Source: Thermodesulfobacteriota bacterium
Lineage (GTDB): Bacteria; Desulfobacterota; Desulfobacteria; Desulfobacterales; Desulfosudaceae
DNA length: 64,000 bases
Assembly: GCA_040753795.1 (NCBI GenBank)
Contig: JBFMDX010000015.1
Coordinates: forward strand, 1 to 64,000
Direction of reading: 5' to 3'
Shown here: piece by piece, positions 26,372 through 33,998 of the stretch
Position numbering within the stretch: the stretch's first letter is position 1
Layout: each line of letters opens with the position of its first letter
Made by a program: the position numbers and the translations under genes
The notes under the pieces: generated by a model
The model's database searches: none
Seen by the model: only the letters and a program-made list of their open reading frames with translations
What the model was told of the DNA's origin: nothing

Positions 26372-26779
26372 ATGCGCGGAAAACACATCATACTCATCGC
26401 CGATAGCAATATTCATGTGAGGAGTTTTCTGGCCCGGGAGTTGAACGATCCGGATTATGAAATTATCCAGGCGGCTAATCACATACAGTTATTTGCGAAA
26501 GTGTTCGGGAACCAGACCCCGGACCTGATCGTCCTTGATCCGGACATACCCTATATCAGTTGCCTGGATGTTCTGCGACGGCTTCTGGATATCACGCCGC
26601 CTATCCCGGTAATCGTTTATACCTATCTTCCGGAATATAAGGATCACCCCCTTGTCAGGAAGACCCGCGGGTTCGTGGAAAAGAGCGGAGACATCAGCGC
26701 CCTGCGGGAAAGGATAGCCGAGGCTCTGATCTCCAATGGTCCCGGTCCCGACGGGGGGGCTTATCATTCCGGCAGGTGA
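26372..26779 (+). CDS. Divergent receiver-domain protein
   Basis: 135 residues with a receiver-like fold: IILIADSNIHVRSFLA at the N-terminus, DLIVLDPDIPYISCLDVL around Asp56, and VEKSG where the conserved Lys would be. The usual acidic pair is reduced to one Asp (DS instead of DD), and the Thr/Ser position reads VYTY. It may be poorly phosphorylated or a non-phosphorylated receiver. ATG 26372 is the first start after the sigma54 promoter. The kinase gene begins 10 bases downstream. Confidence 0.75.
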   Translation: MRGKHIILIADSNIHVRSFLARELNDPDYEIIQAANHIQLFAKVFGNQTPDLIVLDPDIPYISCLDVLRRLLDITPPIPVIVYTYLPEYKDHPLVRKTRGFVEKSGDISALRERIAEALISNGPGPDGGAYHSGR

Positions 26780-26789
26780 AAGACTGGCC

Positions 26790-28547
26790 ATGCCCAACAA
26801 CGGAAAACGGAAACCCGGAGCAGCCGGCCCGAAGAAGCGGCCGGCTTTCGATGCTGGACATGACGATTCCCGCAATTATTTTCGGAAGCTGAAGAAGCGG
26901 GTTCTGTCGATCATGGCTCTCGCCTTTCTGGCTCCCCTGGGGTTGCTCTTCTTTTATTTCCATTTTCAGTTCAATCTGACCATGAAACAAAGCGGCAAAA
27001 TGCAGCTGCTCTCTCTGGCCGAAAGTCAGCGCAACACTATCGATCTCTTCCTTCAGGAGCGGGTGGTCAACATTTTCAACCTCTTCCAGGGATCGGACTT
27101 TACCATCACGCCGCGGCAGGAGGACATGGACCTCTTTTTAAAAAGGCTGCAGGAGGCCAGCGACGCCTTTGTCGACGTGGGTTTTCTGGATGAAACCGGG
27201 CATAAAATAGGATATGCGGGTCCCTATCCTTTTCTGCGGAAGAAAAACTACAAGGATGAACACTGGTTTACCACCCTCATGGGGCAACGGTCCAATTATT
27301 TCATCAGTGACATCTACCGGGGCTTCCGGGACAAACCCCATTTTACCATTGCGGTCAAGCAGCTGATGAAGGATCATTTTTATATTATGCGGGCGACCCT
27401 CGACCCGGATAAATTTTATTATTTTTTAAAAACCATCGGTCAGGGCGAACATGTCAATTCTTCCTTGGTCAACCGTGCGGGAGAGTATCAGCTGGTGGCG
27501 CCCGGTTACGGTGAGGTGCTCCAGAAAAGCGCTTTTCTGCCCGAATCATCGGTAGATGACGACGTGGCGGAAGTCTCACTGAACGGACAGGCCGAGCTGA
27601 TCGGATACGCCTGGCTCAAACAGGTGCCCTGGGCCCTGGTGGTACGGAAGCCGCTTAATATCGCTTACGCCCGGATGTTCGTCACCCGGCGGTATATCTT
27701 CATCGGCAGCGGACTGGCCGTCATTCTGCTTTTCACCGCGGTTGTCATGATTACCGGGCGGCTGCTGAACAAGGCTGAAAAAATGGAAAAAGACCGGCAT
27801 GAACTCAAGTCCCAGCTGTTTCATGCCGCCAAACTGGTCTCCGTGGGCGAACTGGCGGCGGGCGTGGCCCATGAGATCAACAACCCCCTGGCGATCATCT
27901 GTTCCCAGTGCGGGGTGATCCGGGACATGTTTGATCCGGAATTCGGCGGCCGGATGGGCCCTGACACGCCGGCCCAGGTCAACCAGGAGTTGGCTGTCAT
28001 CGACGACGCGGTGACCCGGGCCAAGGGCATCACCCAGAAGCTGCTCATTTCGGCCCGAAAGACCACCCCCCGGATCACCCGGTGCAATGTCAACCAGATT
28101 CTGGACGACCTGGTGGGCGGTTTTCTGGAGCGGGAGTTCAAGGTTTCCAATATCGAACTGATCCGGGATTATGAGCCGGACCTGCCGGACATCATGACCG
28201 ATGCCGACCAGCTTCGCCAGGTGTTTCAGAACCTGATCAATAACGCCGCGGATGCCATTGAGGGGCCGGGCACCATCACTCTGACGACCGGCCTTGCCGA
28301 CGGTGTGGTCAAGGCTTCCGTCACCGATACCGGCCGCGGCATGACCCAGGAGGTGATGGGCAAGATGTTCATGCCTTTTTTCACCACCAAGGAGGTCGGT
28401 AAGGGAACGGGCCTGGGCCTGGGGATCAGCCTGAGTATCGTCGAAGCCATGGGCGGCACTATCACTGTCCAGTCCATGCCGGGGGCGGGCAGTACCTTTA
28501 CGGTCACGCTGCCGATCAACATCATGGAACAATCGGAATCATCATGA
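26790..28547 (+). CDS. Cache-domain sensor histidine kinase
   Basis: 585 residues from ATG 26790. A basic N-terminus, membrane helix (~36-58), periplasmic dCache-like sensor with IGYAGPYPF, HWFTTLMG and GFRDKPHFTIAVK, a second helix (~305-328), then HisKA with His361 in GVAHEINNPLAII and a complete ATP site (NLINNAADAI, DTGRGM, GTGLGLGISLSIVE). Its sensor closely resembles those of the kinases at 49016 and 58364. It is overlapped by the next gene (ATGA), a receiver fused to a transporter, which is therefore its likely phosphorylation target. The signal is probably a small organic or inorganic anion, inferred from the partner. Confidence 0.92.
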   Translation: MPNNGKRKPGAAGPKKRPAFDAGHDDSRNYFRKLKKRVLSIMALAFLAPLGLLFFYFHFQFNLTMKQSGKMQLLSLAESQRNTIDLFLQERVVNIFNLFQGSDFTITPRQEDMDLFLKRLQEASDAFVDVGFLDETGHKIGYAGPYPFLRKKNYKDEHWFTTLMGQRSNYFISDIYRGFRDKPHFTIAVKQLMKDHFYIMRATLDPDKFYYFLKTIGQGEHVNSSLVNRAGEYQLVAPGYGEVLQKSAFLPESSVDDDVAEVSLNGQAELIGYAWLKQVPWALVVRKPLNIAYARMFVTRRYIFIGSGLAVILLFTAVVMITGRLLNKAEKMEKDRHELKSQLFHAAKLVSVGELAAGVAHEINNPLAIICSQCGVIRDMFDPEFGGRMGPDTPAQVNQELAVIDDAVTRAKGITQKLLISARKTTPRITRCNVNQILDDLVGGFLEREFKVSNIELIRDYEPDLPDIMTDADQLRQVFQNLINNAADAIEGPGTITLTTGLADGVVKASVTDTGRGMTQEVMGKMFMPFFTTKEVGKGTGLGLGISLSIVEAMGGTITVQSMPGAGSTFTVTLPINIMEQSESS

Positions 28548-30589
28548 CAGACCAGAGCGAAGCCGGAACAGGACAGGAACGGCCGGTCATTTTGCTGGTC
28601 GATGATGAAGATCATTTCCGAAACGCCATGAACCGGCGGCTGTCGTCCCGCGGTTACCGGGTATACGACGCCGGAAGCGGAGCGGCCGCGGTCAGGATCG
28701 CACGGCGCAGGAAACCGGAGGTCGTCGTGCTGGACCGGAATCTGCCGGACATGGACGACATCCAGGTATTGCGCGAGATCAGGAGGGTTTGCCCGGAATC
28801 GCCGATCATCCTCATTACCGGACAGGACCTGATGGAAACGGACCGCCACAACGCCTTCGCCTGCATGTCCAAGCCCTGCGGCATCAATGAGCTGGTGGAT
28901 ACTATCGAAGCTGCCCGGCAGGAACGGGTTTTTGCCATGGCGCGGCGTGAGACGCCTCCTGATCGGCGCCATGGGCTGGGCCGGTGGCTGGCCGGGGTCC
29001 ATAACGCCCGTCCGGGAGTGATGATACTGGGGGCACTGCTGCTTCTGGTGTTCGCGCTGATGCCGGCACCGGATCGCATGCACCGACTGTTGGCCGCCGT
29101 CAAGGGGCCCGGAGGAGATCCGGCCATGACCGCATACGTTTATTATGGAATCATGGGGCCGAATGAGACCATCGCCGGCCGCTCCCTGATGCAGGCGGCG
29201 TTCTCCCCCGGCACCACGTCCGTTCCGGATTCCGATGCGAAGGCAACGGATCGGGCCGTGTTCCGGGCCAAGGTCATGACCGGCATACTGGCGGCAACCG
29301 TTCTTTTCTGGGCGACGGGCGCCCTCCCTATCGGTATTACCGCTCTTCTGATCGGTATGCTGATGTGTTTTTTCCGGATATTGCCGCCCGAGCAGATCGC
29401 CGGGGCCTATGCCGGAGACGTCGTCCTTTTCCTTTTCGGCGTTATGGCCATGACCGTGGCGGTCATGAAGACCGGCCTGGATAAACATATCGGCGCCCTG
29501 CTGCTGGGAACCGGCGGGGGGATCGGTCGGCTGGCCTTTGTCTTCTGTCCGCTGCTGGCCATTGCCGCCTCTTTTCTTCCGGAATACGCCCTGGTGGCGT
29601 TTCTGGTGCCGGTGGTGACGGCGGCCTGCCTTGATATTCCGCGTCCGGACGGCACCCGCGGGGACCGGCGCCTGGCCGTGATGATGATTTTGATGATCAC
29701 CTTCGCCGTCAATGCCGGGGGCCCGGGATCGCCCGCCGCCGGAGGCAGAAACGCGCTCATGCTGGATTTCTTGACCGAATACGGCGTACCGCTGTCGTTC
29801 GACCGGTGGATCCTGTACGGTCTGCCCTTTGTCCCGGTCATGGGGTTGGTCATCGGTGCGTATTTTTATTTTATGTTCCGTCACCGGATCAAAGATACGA
29901 CCGCGAATTTACCGGCGGCTATCCGGCAGGCAACCGGAAAAATCGAGCGTTTGTCCCGGGACGGGTATGTGACGGCGGCGGTACTCGCCGGTCTGGTGGT
30001 ATTCTGGACCCTGGCGGGCGGTACATACGGCCTGGGCGGGCCGGCCGTTCTGGCGCTGGTCATCCTCAATCTGGCGGGTGTGCTGCGCTGGCGGGATATT
30101 AATAGAATCAACTGGGACGTGATTGCCATATATGCCGGCGCCTGCGCCATGGGGACCGGCCTGGCGTCGACCGGCGCCGCGCTATGGCTGGCCGACGGTT
30201 TCTTCGGTATTCTGCCCGAGTCCTTCCGGAGCGGGCAGGGTTTGGCTGTCGCTTCCAGTCTGCTGGCCGGTCTGCTGGCCAACGTCATCAGTGACGGCGC
30301 GGCCGTGGCCGCCCTCGGACCCGTGTTCGTGCCCATGGCCGCGCTTTCCGGCACCCATCCCGGGATGATCGGGCTGGCCGTCGCCTTTGCCGCTTCGTTT
30401 GCCCATGTGCTGGTGGTCGGCTCGCCCAACAACGCCATCGCCTACGGTATGGCCCGGGATCCGGAAACCGGGCGGCAACTGCTGACTATGAAGGATTTTC
30501 TGGTTCACGGCGGCGCGGTTCTGGGGCTTTCCTTTCTGGTGCTGTGGGGCTGGGCTTTCCGGGGATACTGGCGCTGGATAGGATTTTAA
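28544..30589 (+). CDS. Response-regulator receiver domain fused to a DASS-type anion transporter
   Basis: 681 residues. Residues 14-125 form an intact receiver: ILLVDDED, phospho-acceptor Asp64 in VVVLDRNLPDMD, Thr92 in ILITGQD and Lys110 in MSKPCG. A basic linker (~130-150) follows. Residues ~155-681 are a polytopic membrane domain of the DASS/SLC13 type with about 12 helices, with FWATGALPIGITALLIGM early, AGGPGSPAAGGRNAL at the first substrate-site loop and VVGSPNNAIAYGMA at the second. I know of no described family in which a receiver is joined directly to a secondary transporter. The stop of the upstream kinase overlaps its start, so phosphorylation would control transport itself. Frame and linker are continuous, with no sign of a sequencing artefact. 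Confidence 0.9.
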   Translation: MTDQSEAGTGQERPVILLVDDEDHFRNAMNRRLSSRGYRVYDAGSGAAAVRIARRRKPEVVVLDRNLPDMDDIQVLREIRRVCPESPIILITGQDLMETDRHNAFACMSKPCGINELVDTIEAARQERVFAMARRETPPDRRHGLGRWLAGVHNARPGVMILGALLLLVFALMPAPDRMHRLLAAVKGPGGDPAMTAYVYYGIMGPNETIAGRSLMQAAFSPGTTSVPDSDAKATDRAVFRAKVMTGILAATVLFWATGALPIGITALLIGMLMCFFRILPPEQIAGAYAGDVVLFLFGVMAMTVAVMKTGLDKHIGALLLGTGGGIGRLAFVFCPLLAIAASFLPEYALVAFLVPVVTAACLDIPRPDGTRGDRRLAVMMILMITFAVNAGGPGSPAAGGRNALMLDFLTEYGVPLSFDRWILYGLPFVPVMGLVIGAYFYFMFRHRIKDTTANLPAAIRQATGKIERLSRDGYVTAAVLAGLVVFWTLAGGTYGLGGPAVLALVILNLAGVLRWRDINRINWDVIAIYAGACAMGTGLASTGAALWLADGFFGILPESFRSGQGLAVASSLLAGLLANVISDGAAVAALGPVFVPMAALSGTHPGMIGLAVAFAASFAHVLVVGSPNNAIAYGMARDPETGRQLLTMKDFLVHGGAVLGLSFLVLWGWAFRGYWRWIGF

Positions 30590-30632
30590 CCGGACGGTTG
30601 GACATCGGTTCAACGTCCCGAGGAGTGACTTC

Positions 30633-31100
30633 ATGAAGAATCCGCAAGTGCTGCTGGTGGACGGGGATGAACGATTCCGGTCATCCACCCGGTCGCTGCT
30701 GGAGGCCAGGGGCGTCGCCGTCTGTGCCGTCGACGGTGGGAAAGAGGCCCTGCGGGAGATGGAACACAGACGGTTTGACGTGGTCCTGCTGGACGCGACC
30801 ATACCGGACATGGACGGAGCGGAAACCATGCGCCTGATTAAACAGCGCTTTCCGCTGGTCGAGGTGATCATACTGACCGGCCACGATTCGGTGGATGCGG
30901 CGGCGGAATGCCTGCGAGCGGGAGCCTTTGACTATATCGTCAAACCCTGTGACATTTCGGCCCTGGTGATCAAAGTCCGGGAGGCCGCCTTGAAGAAAAA
31001 GGATATTGAGGATCAGCACCAGAAACGTCGTATCGAACGGATCATCAGCCATCCCATGGCGGTTTTTGAAAGGGACGAAAGAGAGGGGGAATCATCATGA
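30633..31100 (+). CDS. Single-domain response regulator
   Basis: 155 residues behind GAGGAG. Receiver with VDGDERF (Asp10 and Asp12), phospho-acceptor Asp54 in VVLLDATIPDMDG, Thr in LTGHDSVDAA and Lys in VKPCD. A charged helical tail of ~35 residues follows. Its stop overlaps the next gene's start (ATGA). With no output domain it may share phosphate with the receiver-transporter fusion. Confidence 0.9.
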   Translation: MKNPQVLLVDGDERFRSSTRSLLEARGVAVCAVDGGKEALREMEHRRFDVVLLDATIPDMDGAETMRLIKQRFPLVEVIILTGHDSVDAAAECLRAGAFDYIVKPCDISALVIKVREAALKKKDIEDQHQKRRIERIISHPMAVFERDEREGESS

Positions 31101-32056
31101 TCCTGTCTCTGTTTGAACTGCCGAATGTGTACAAGTATCTGGTCATGGCGACCCTGATTTTCCTTTCCGCCGGCCTGTCCTGCTATTATCCCGGAGTGCT
31201 GGGCACCGGAACGGTTTTTACCCACTTTTTTTATTTGCCCATCGTTCTGGCCTGTATCTGGTGGAAAAAGAAGGGTCTGATGGTTATCGTCCTGCTGTCG
31301 GCGATCCTGCTGGTCAGTCAGCATTTGTTCCAGGGGGATGAAAGCTATGCCGACAACATCATGCGTATCCTGATTTTTTTCCTGGTCGCCCTGGTCAGTA
31401 TTCTGCTCAGCGAGGGTATCGAAAAGGCCCGGGAGCGGGCCAATGAGCATCAGCAATGGTATCAGACGATCTTTCACAATGCCGGCGCCGCCATGGCGAT
31501 CGTTGGGAAAGACGCCGTCATTTCCCTGGTCAACGCCGAATTTGAGCATTTGACCGGATATTCCCGGGATGAACTGGGCGATTCAAAAAGTCTGTTTGAA
31601 ATCATTTCCGAAAAACACGCGCATAAAGCCAGAAATTACTACTACCATGTGCGCAAGGAGCGGTTTTACGGATATCCGAACCTGATGGTCAAGCTGGACG
31701 GCAAGAGCGGCGCCGTCAAGGACGTCCGTCTTACCTTCACGCTCGTTCCCGGCACCGGCAAAATGGTCGCCACTCTGGTGGATTTAAGTCAGCTCAAAAA
31801 AGCCATGGAAGAACAGCAGCGGTTGAAGGCGGAACTGGCGGAAACCCTGGCCAAAGTCCTCAGCGGTTATCTGCCGATCTGCTCCCGATGCAAGAAGATC
31901 AAGGAGGATTCCGGCCAGTGGAAGGCCGTGGAAACCTATATCCAGGCCCGCACGGCAGCGGATTTCACTCACACTCTTTGTCCGGAATGCGCCCGGGCAC
32001 TATACCCGGAACTGGTCGGCGACCTGGATGACGATAAGCGGGATATGATCGTATAG
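31097..32056 (+). CDS. Membrane PAS-domain protein with C-terminal Cys-pair module
   Basis: 319 residues. Three or four membrane helices in the first ~110 residues (YYPGVLGTGTVFTHFFYLP), then a PAS domain (~125-235) with FHNAGAAMAIVGKDAVI and NAEFEHLTGYSRDELG, a coiled-coil linker, and a C-terminal module with LPICSRCKKIKEDSGQWKAV and later HTLCPECARALYP. This Cys-pair module (CxxC...CxxC) occurs at the end of many PAS-containing signalling proteins and probably binds metal; its role is unknown. There is no kinase or GGDEF domain, so it must pass its signal to a partner. It overlaps the upstream receiver gene by ATGA. Confidence 0.8.
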   Translation: MILSLFELPNVYKYLVMATLIFLSAGLSCYYPGVLGTGTVFTHFFYLPIVLACIWWKKKGLMVIVLLSAILLVSQHLFQGDESYADNIMRILIFFLVALVSILLSEGIEKARERANEHQQWYQTIFHNAGAAMAIVGKDAVISLVNAEFEHLTGYSRDELGDSKSLFEIISEKHAHKARNYYYHVRKERFYGYPNLMVKLDGKSGAVKDVRLTFTLVPGTGKMVATLVDLSQLKKAMEEQQRLKAELAETLAKVLSGYLPICSRCKKIKEDSGQWKAVETYIQARTAADFTHTLCPECARALYPELVGDLDDDKRDMIV

Positions 32057-32080
32057 AACCCTTAGCCCTTTCTCAACCTG

Positions 32081-32944
32081 TTACCGGGGCATGATGACCT
32101 GGCGCTGAATATTGTTTTTACCATTTTTTTTGGCCCGGTACATCAACTGGTCGGCGGCGTACAGGATTTCATCCACTGAAGACGGGGCCTGCCGGTAGGT
32201 AACCACGCCGATGCTGAAAGTGACCGACCAGCGATTGTTGCGCATGACGGTCGTCAGCCGGTCTTTAAGCTTGTCAACGATCGACTGCGCGTTTTTTTCA
32301 TCCGCTCCGGAGAAAAGAACGCAGAATTCATCCCCGCCCATTCGGGCGGCCATGTCAATCGCCCGGATGTTGACGGCCAGGGTTTCGGCCACGTCTTTCA
32401 AGAGCCGGTCGCCGCCATGATGGCCATGCGCGTCGTTGACGGACTTGAAACCGTCCACGTCCATGCAGAGCAGGGTCAGCGGCAGGTTGAACCGCCCAGC
32501 CCTCTTTACTTCCAGCGCGGTGAATTCCATAAACGCCCGCCGGTTTGACAATCCGGTCAGAGCGTCCGTTCGGGCCAGTTTCTGTTGAAAAAGAAGAGCG
32601 GCTTTGAGCCGCCAGACCAGGACGACGATGATCAGAAAAACCGCCAGGCGCAGGGTTTCATTGATAAACGGCACCCGGAAGGAGGAGAAGGTGCCCATGA
32701 ATTTAAGATCGGCCATCAGCCAGGACAGGGCGCTGGCCACGGCGAACACGATCCCGGTAACCAGTCCCGCCAGCCAGGTCATGATGGCGATGGGAAAGAA
32801 ATAAAAAATAGAAAAAGCGTATTCAGGACCGGTCCAGTAACGGGCATAACCGATCATCACGACCAGCAGTATGCAACAGATATAAACCGTCGGTTTGCCG
32901 AAGGTCTCCAGTCGTTCGATCAGGCGCCAGGCCGTTGCACGCAT
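32081..32944 (-). CDS. Membrane diguanylate cyclase (GGDEF)
   Basis: 287 residues. Four hydrophobic helices in residues ~18-110 form the membrane part, then DALTGLSNRRAF opens the GGDEF domain. The active site reads MGGDEF and an inhibitory site RAID lies five residues before it (RxxD), so it should make cyclic-di-GMP and be shut off by the product. I chose ATG 32944 because GGAG lies nine bases upstream; ATG 32953 has GGAG directly against it. It is convergent with the PAS-protein gene, 24 bases away. Confidence 0.92.
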   Translation of the reverse strand: MRATAWRLIERLETFGKPTVYICCILLVVMIGYARYWTGPEYAFSIFYFFPIAIMTWLAGLVTGIVFAVASALSWLMADLKFMGTFSSFRVPFINETLRLAVFLIIVVLVWRLKAALLFQQKLARTDALTGLSNRRAFMEFTALEVKRAGRFNLPLTLLCMDVDGFKSVNDAHGHHGGDRLLKDVAETLAVNIRAIDMAARMGGDEFCVLFSGADEKNAQSIVDKLKDRLTTVMRNNRWSVTFSIGVVTYRQAPSSVDEILYAADQLMYRAKKNGKNNIQRQVIMPR

Positions 32945-33030
32945 TTCCGTCATCTCCGGGACGAAGACCGGATAGTTGCCCAGCCCATTTTCCAGGTCAG
33001 GCGCTGCTTCTCCAGTTGAGTTGACGCAAA

Positions 33031-33087
33031 GGGTTCAAGGGGGTAAGGGCTTATCTTGATCCCTTGCCCCCCTGGCCCTTGAACCCT
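33031..33087. repeat. Inverted TTCAAGGG-type intergenic repeat
   Basis: AGGGTTCAAGGG and CCCTTGAACCCT (the second at 33076-33087) flank G- and C-runs, so the region can fold into a long hairpin. The unit recurs right away as CCCTTGAACC (33090-33099), inside the 3' end of the kinase-like gene. It may end transcription from both sides. Confidence 0.5.
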
Positions 33088-33844
33088 ACCCTTGAACCGG
33101 GGTATCCCCGAACTTCATGGCAAAGGCCATGCGCACCAGTTCCGCGGCATCCTTGGCGCTGGTGATATAATCGCGGTTGATCACCATGTCGAACTCATAG
33201 GGGGAGGCGTCTTTCTTTTTGAAGTTTTTCCGGAAAAAATCACGCTGCATTTTGTCCTGTTCGTCTATCTCGCGGGCCGCCTGCTTCTCGCTGACGTTGA
33301 GGATCTCGGCCACCCGTTTGATGCGATGTTCCCGTGAACTGATAATTCGGACGGCCAGAACATCCTGGCGGGGCAGGATCAGATGGGTGGCCCGTCCGAC
33401 AAAGATGGTCGGGCCGGTTTCAGCGATTTTCAGAACGGAATCCACCACGTTGCGGAGATAGTCCCCCATGGTGAATGATTTTTCGCCGAACAGCAGGGAG
33501 GCGAATTCGCTGATCATGCCCGAATATTTTTCATCGAAACCTGACAGGGTGCCGGACTTAAGCAGCTTTTCTCCGGCGATATACTCCATGACCTGGCGGT
33601 CGATGACCTTATATCCGATTTTCTTGCCGACGATATCGGCGATTTCCAGCGCGCCGACGCCGATTTTTCTGGAGAAGCAGATATAATGATACGTTGCCGC
33701 GCCTTTTTTGGCGGGCTTTTTCGCCTCTTCCACCTGTTTTTTCATTTCAAATTCCCGGATACATTGATCCACCATTTTTTCCATGCTGGTTCTTTTCTTG
33801 GCGTACATCCCGGGAACATATTGCTTTTGACGTGAATCAGCCAT
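33086..33844 (-). CDS. Cytidylate kinase-like protein
   Basis: 252 residues from ATG 33844 (GAGGAGAGG upstream). A Lys-rich N-terminal extension of ~45 residues precedes the nucleotide-binding region YICFSRKIGVGALEIADIVG, followed by YKVIDRQVMEYIAG, IFVGRATHLIL and AVRIISSREHRIKRVAEI, which mark the family. No Lys stands at the P-loop end (GVGALEI), as in many family members. Substrate unknown. The stop codon lies within an intergenic TTCAAGGG repeat. It differs from the three other kinase-like genes of the window by lacking the BON-like C-terminal domain. Confidence 0.8.
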   Translation of the reverse strand: MADSRQKQYVPGMYAKKRTSMEKMVDQCIREFEMKKQVEEAKKPAKKGAATYHYICFSRKIGVGALEIADIVGKKIGYKVIDRQVMEYIAGEKLLKSGTLSGFDEKYSGMISEFASLLFGEKSFTMGDYLRNVVDSVLKIAETGPTIFVGRATHLILPRQDVLAVRIISSREHRIKRVAEILNVSEKQAAREIDEQDKMQRDFFRKNFKKKDASPYEFDMVINRDYITSAKDAAELVRMAFAMKFGDTPVQG

Positions 33845-33998
33845 TTTCCTCTCCTCAATGTTAGTTACGGTTGATTATCGGTTGGATTCCCCGTGTTGTT
33901 TTTAAAAGACCGGTATCCTTATACACCATCATGATGATTTAATCCATATTTTCCTCTGATCGTGATATGCGCCTTTAGCGATTCCGTGTCGAATACGT

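Noticed and set aside
28226-29884. 552-codon open frame on the minus strand
   Set aside because: It lies opposite the kinase and receiver-transporter genes, has biased antisense composition and no domain; high GC makes long antisense frames common.
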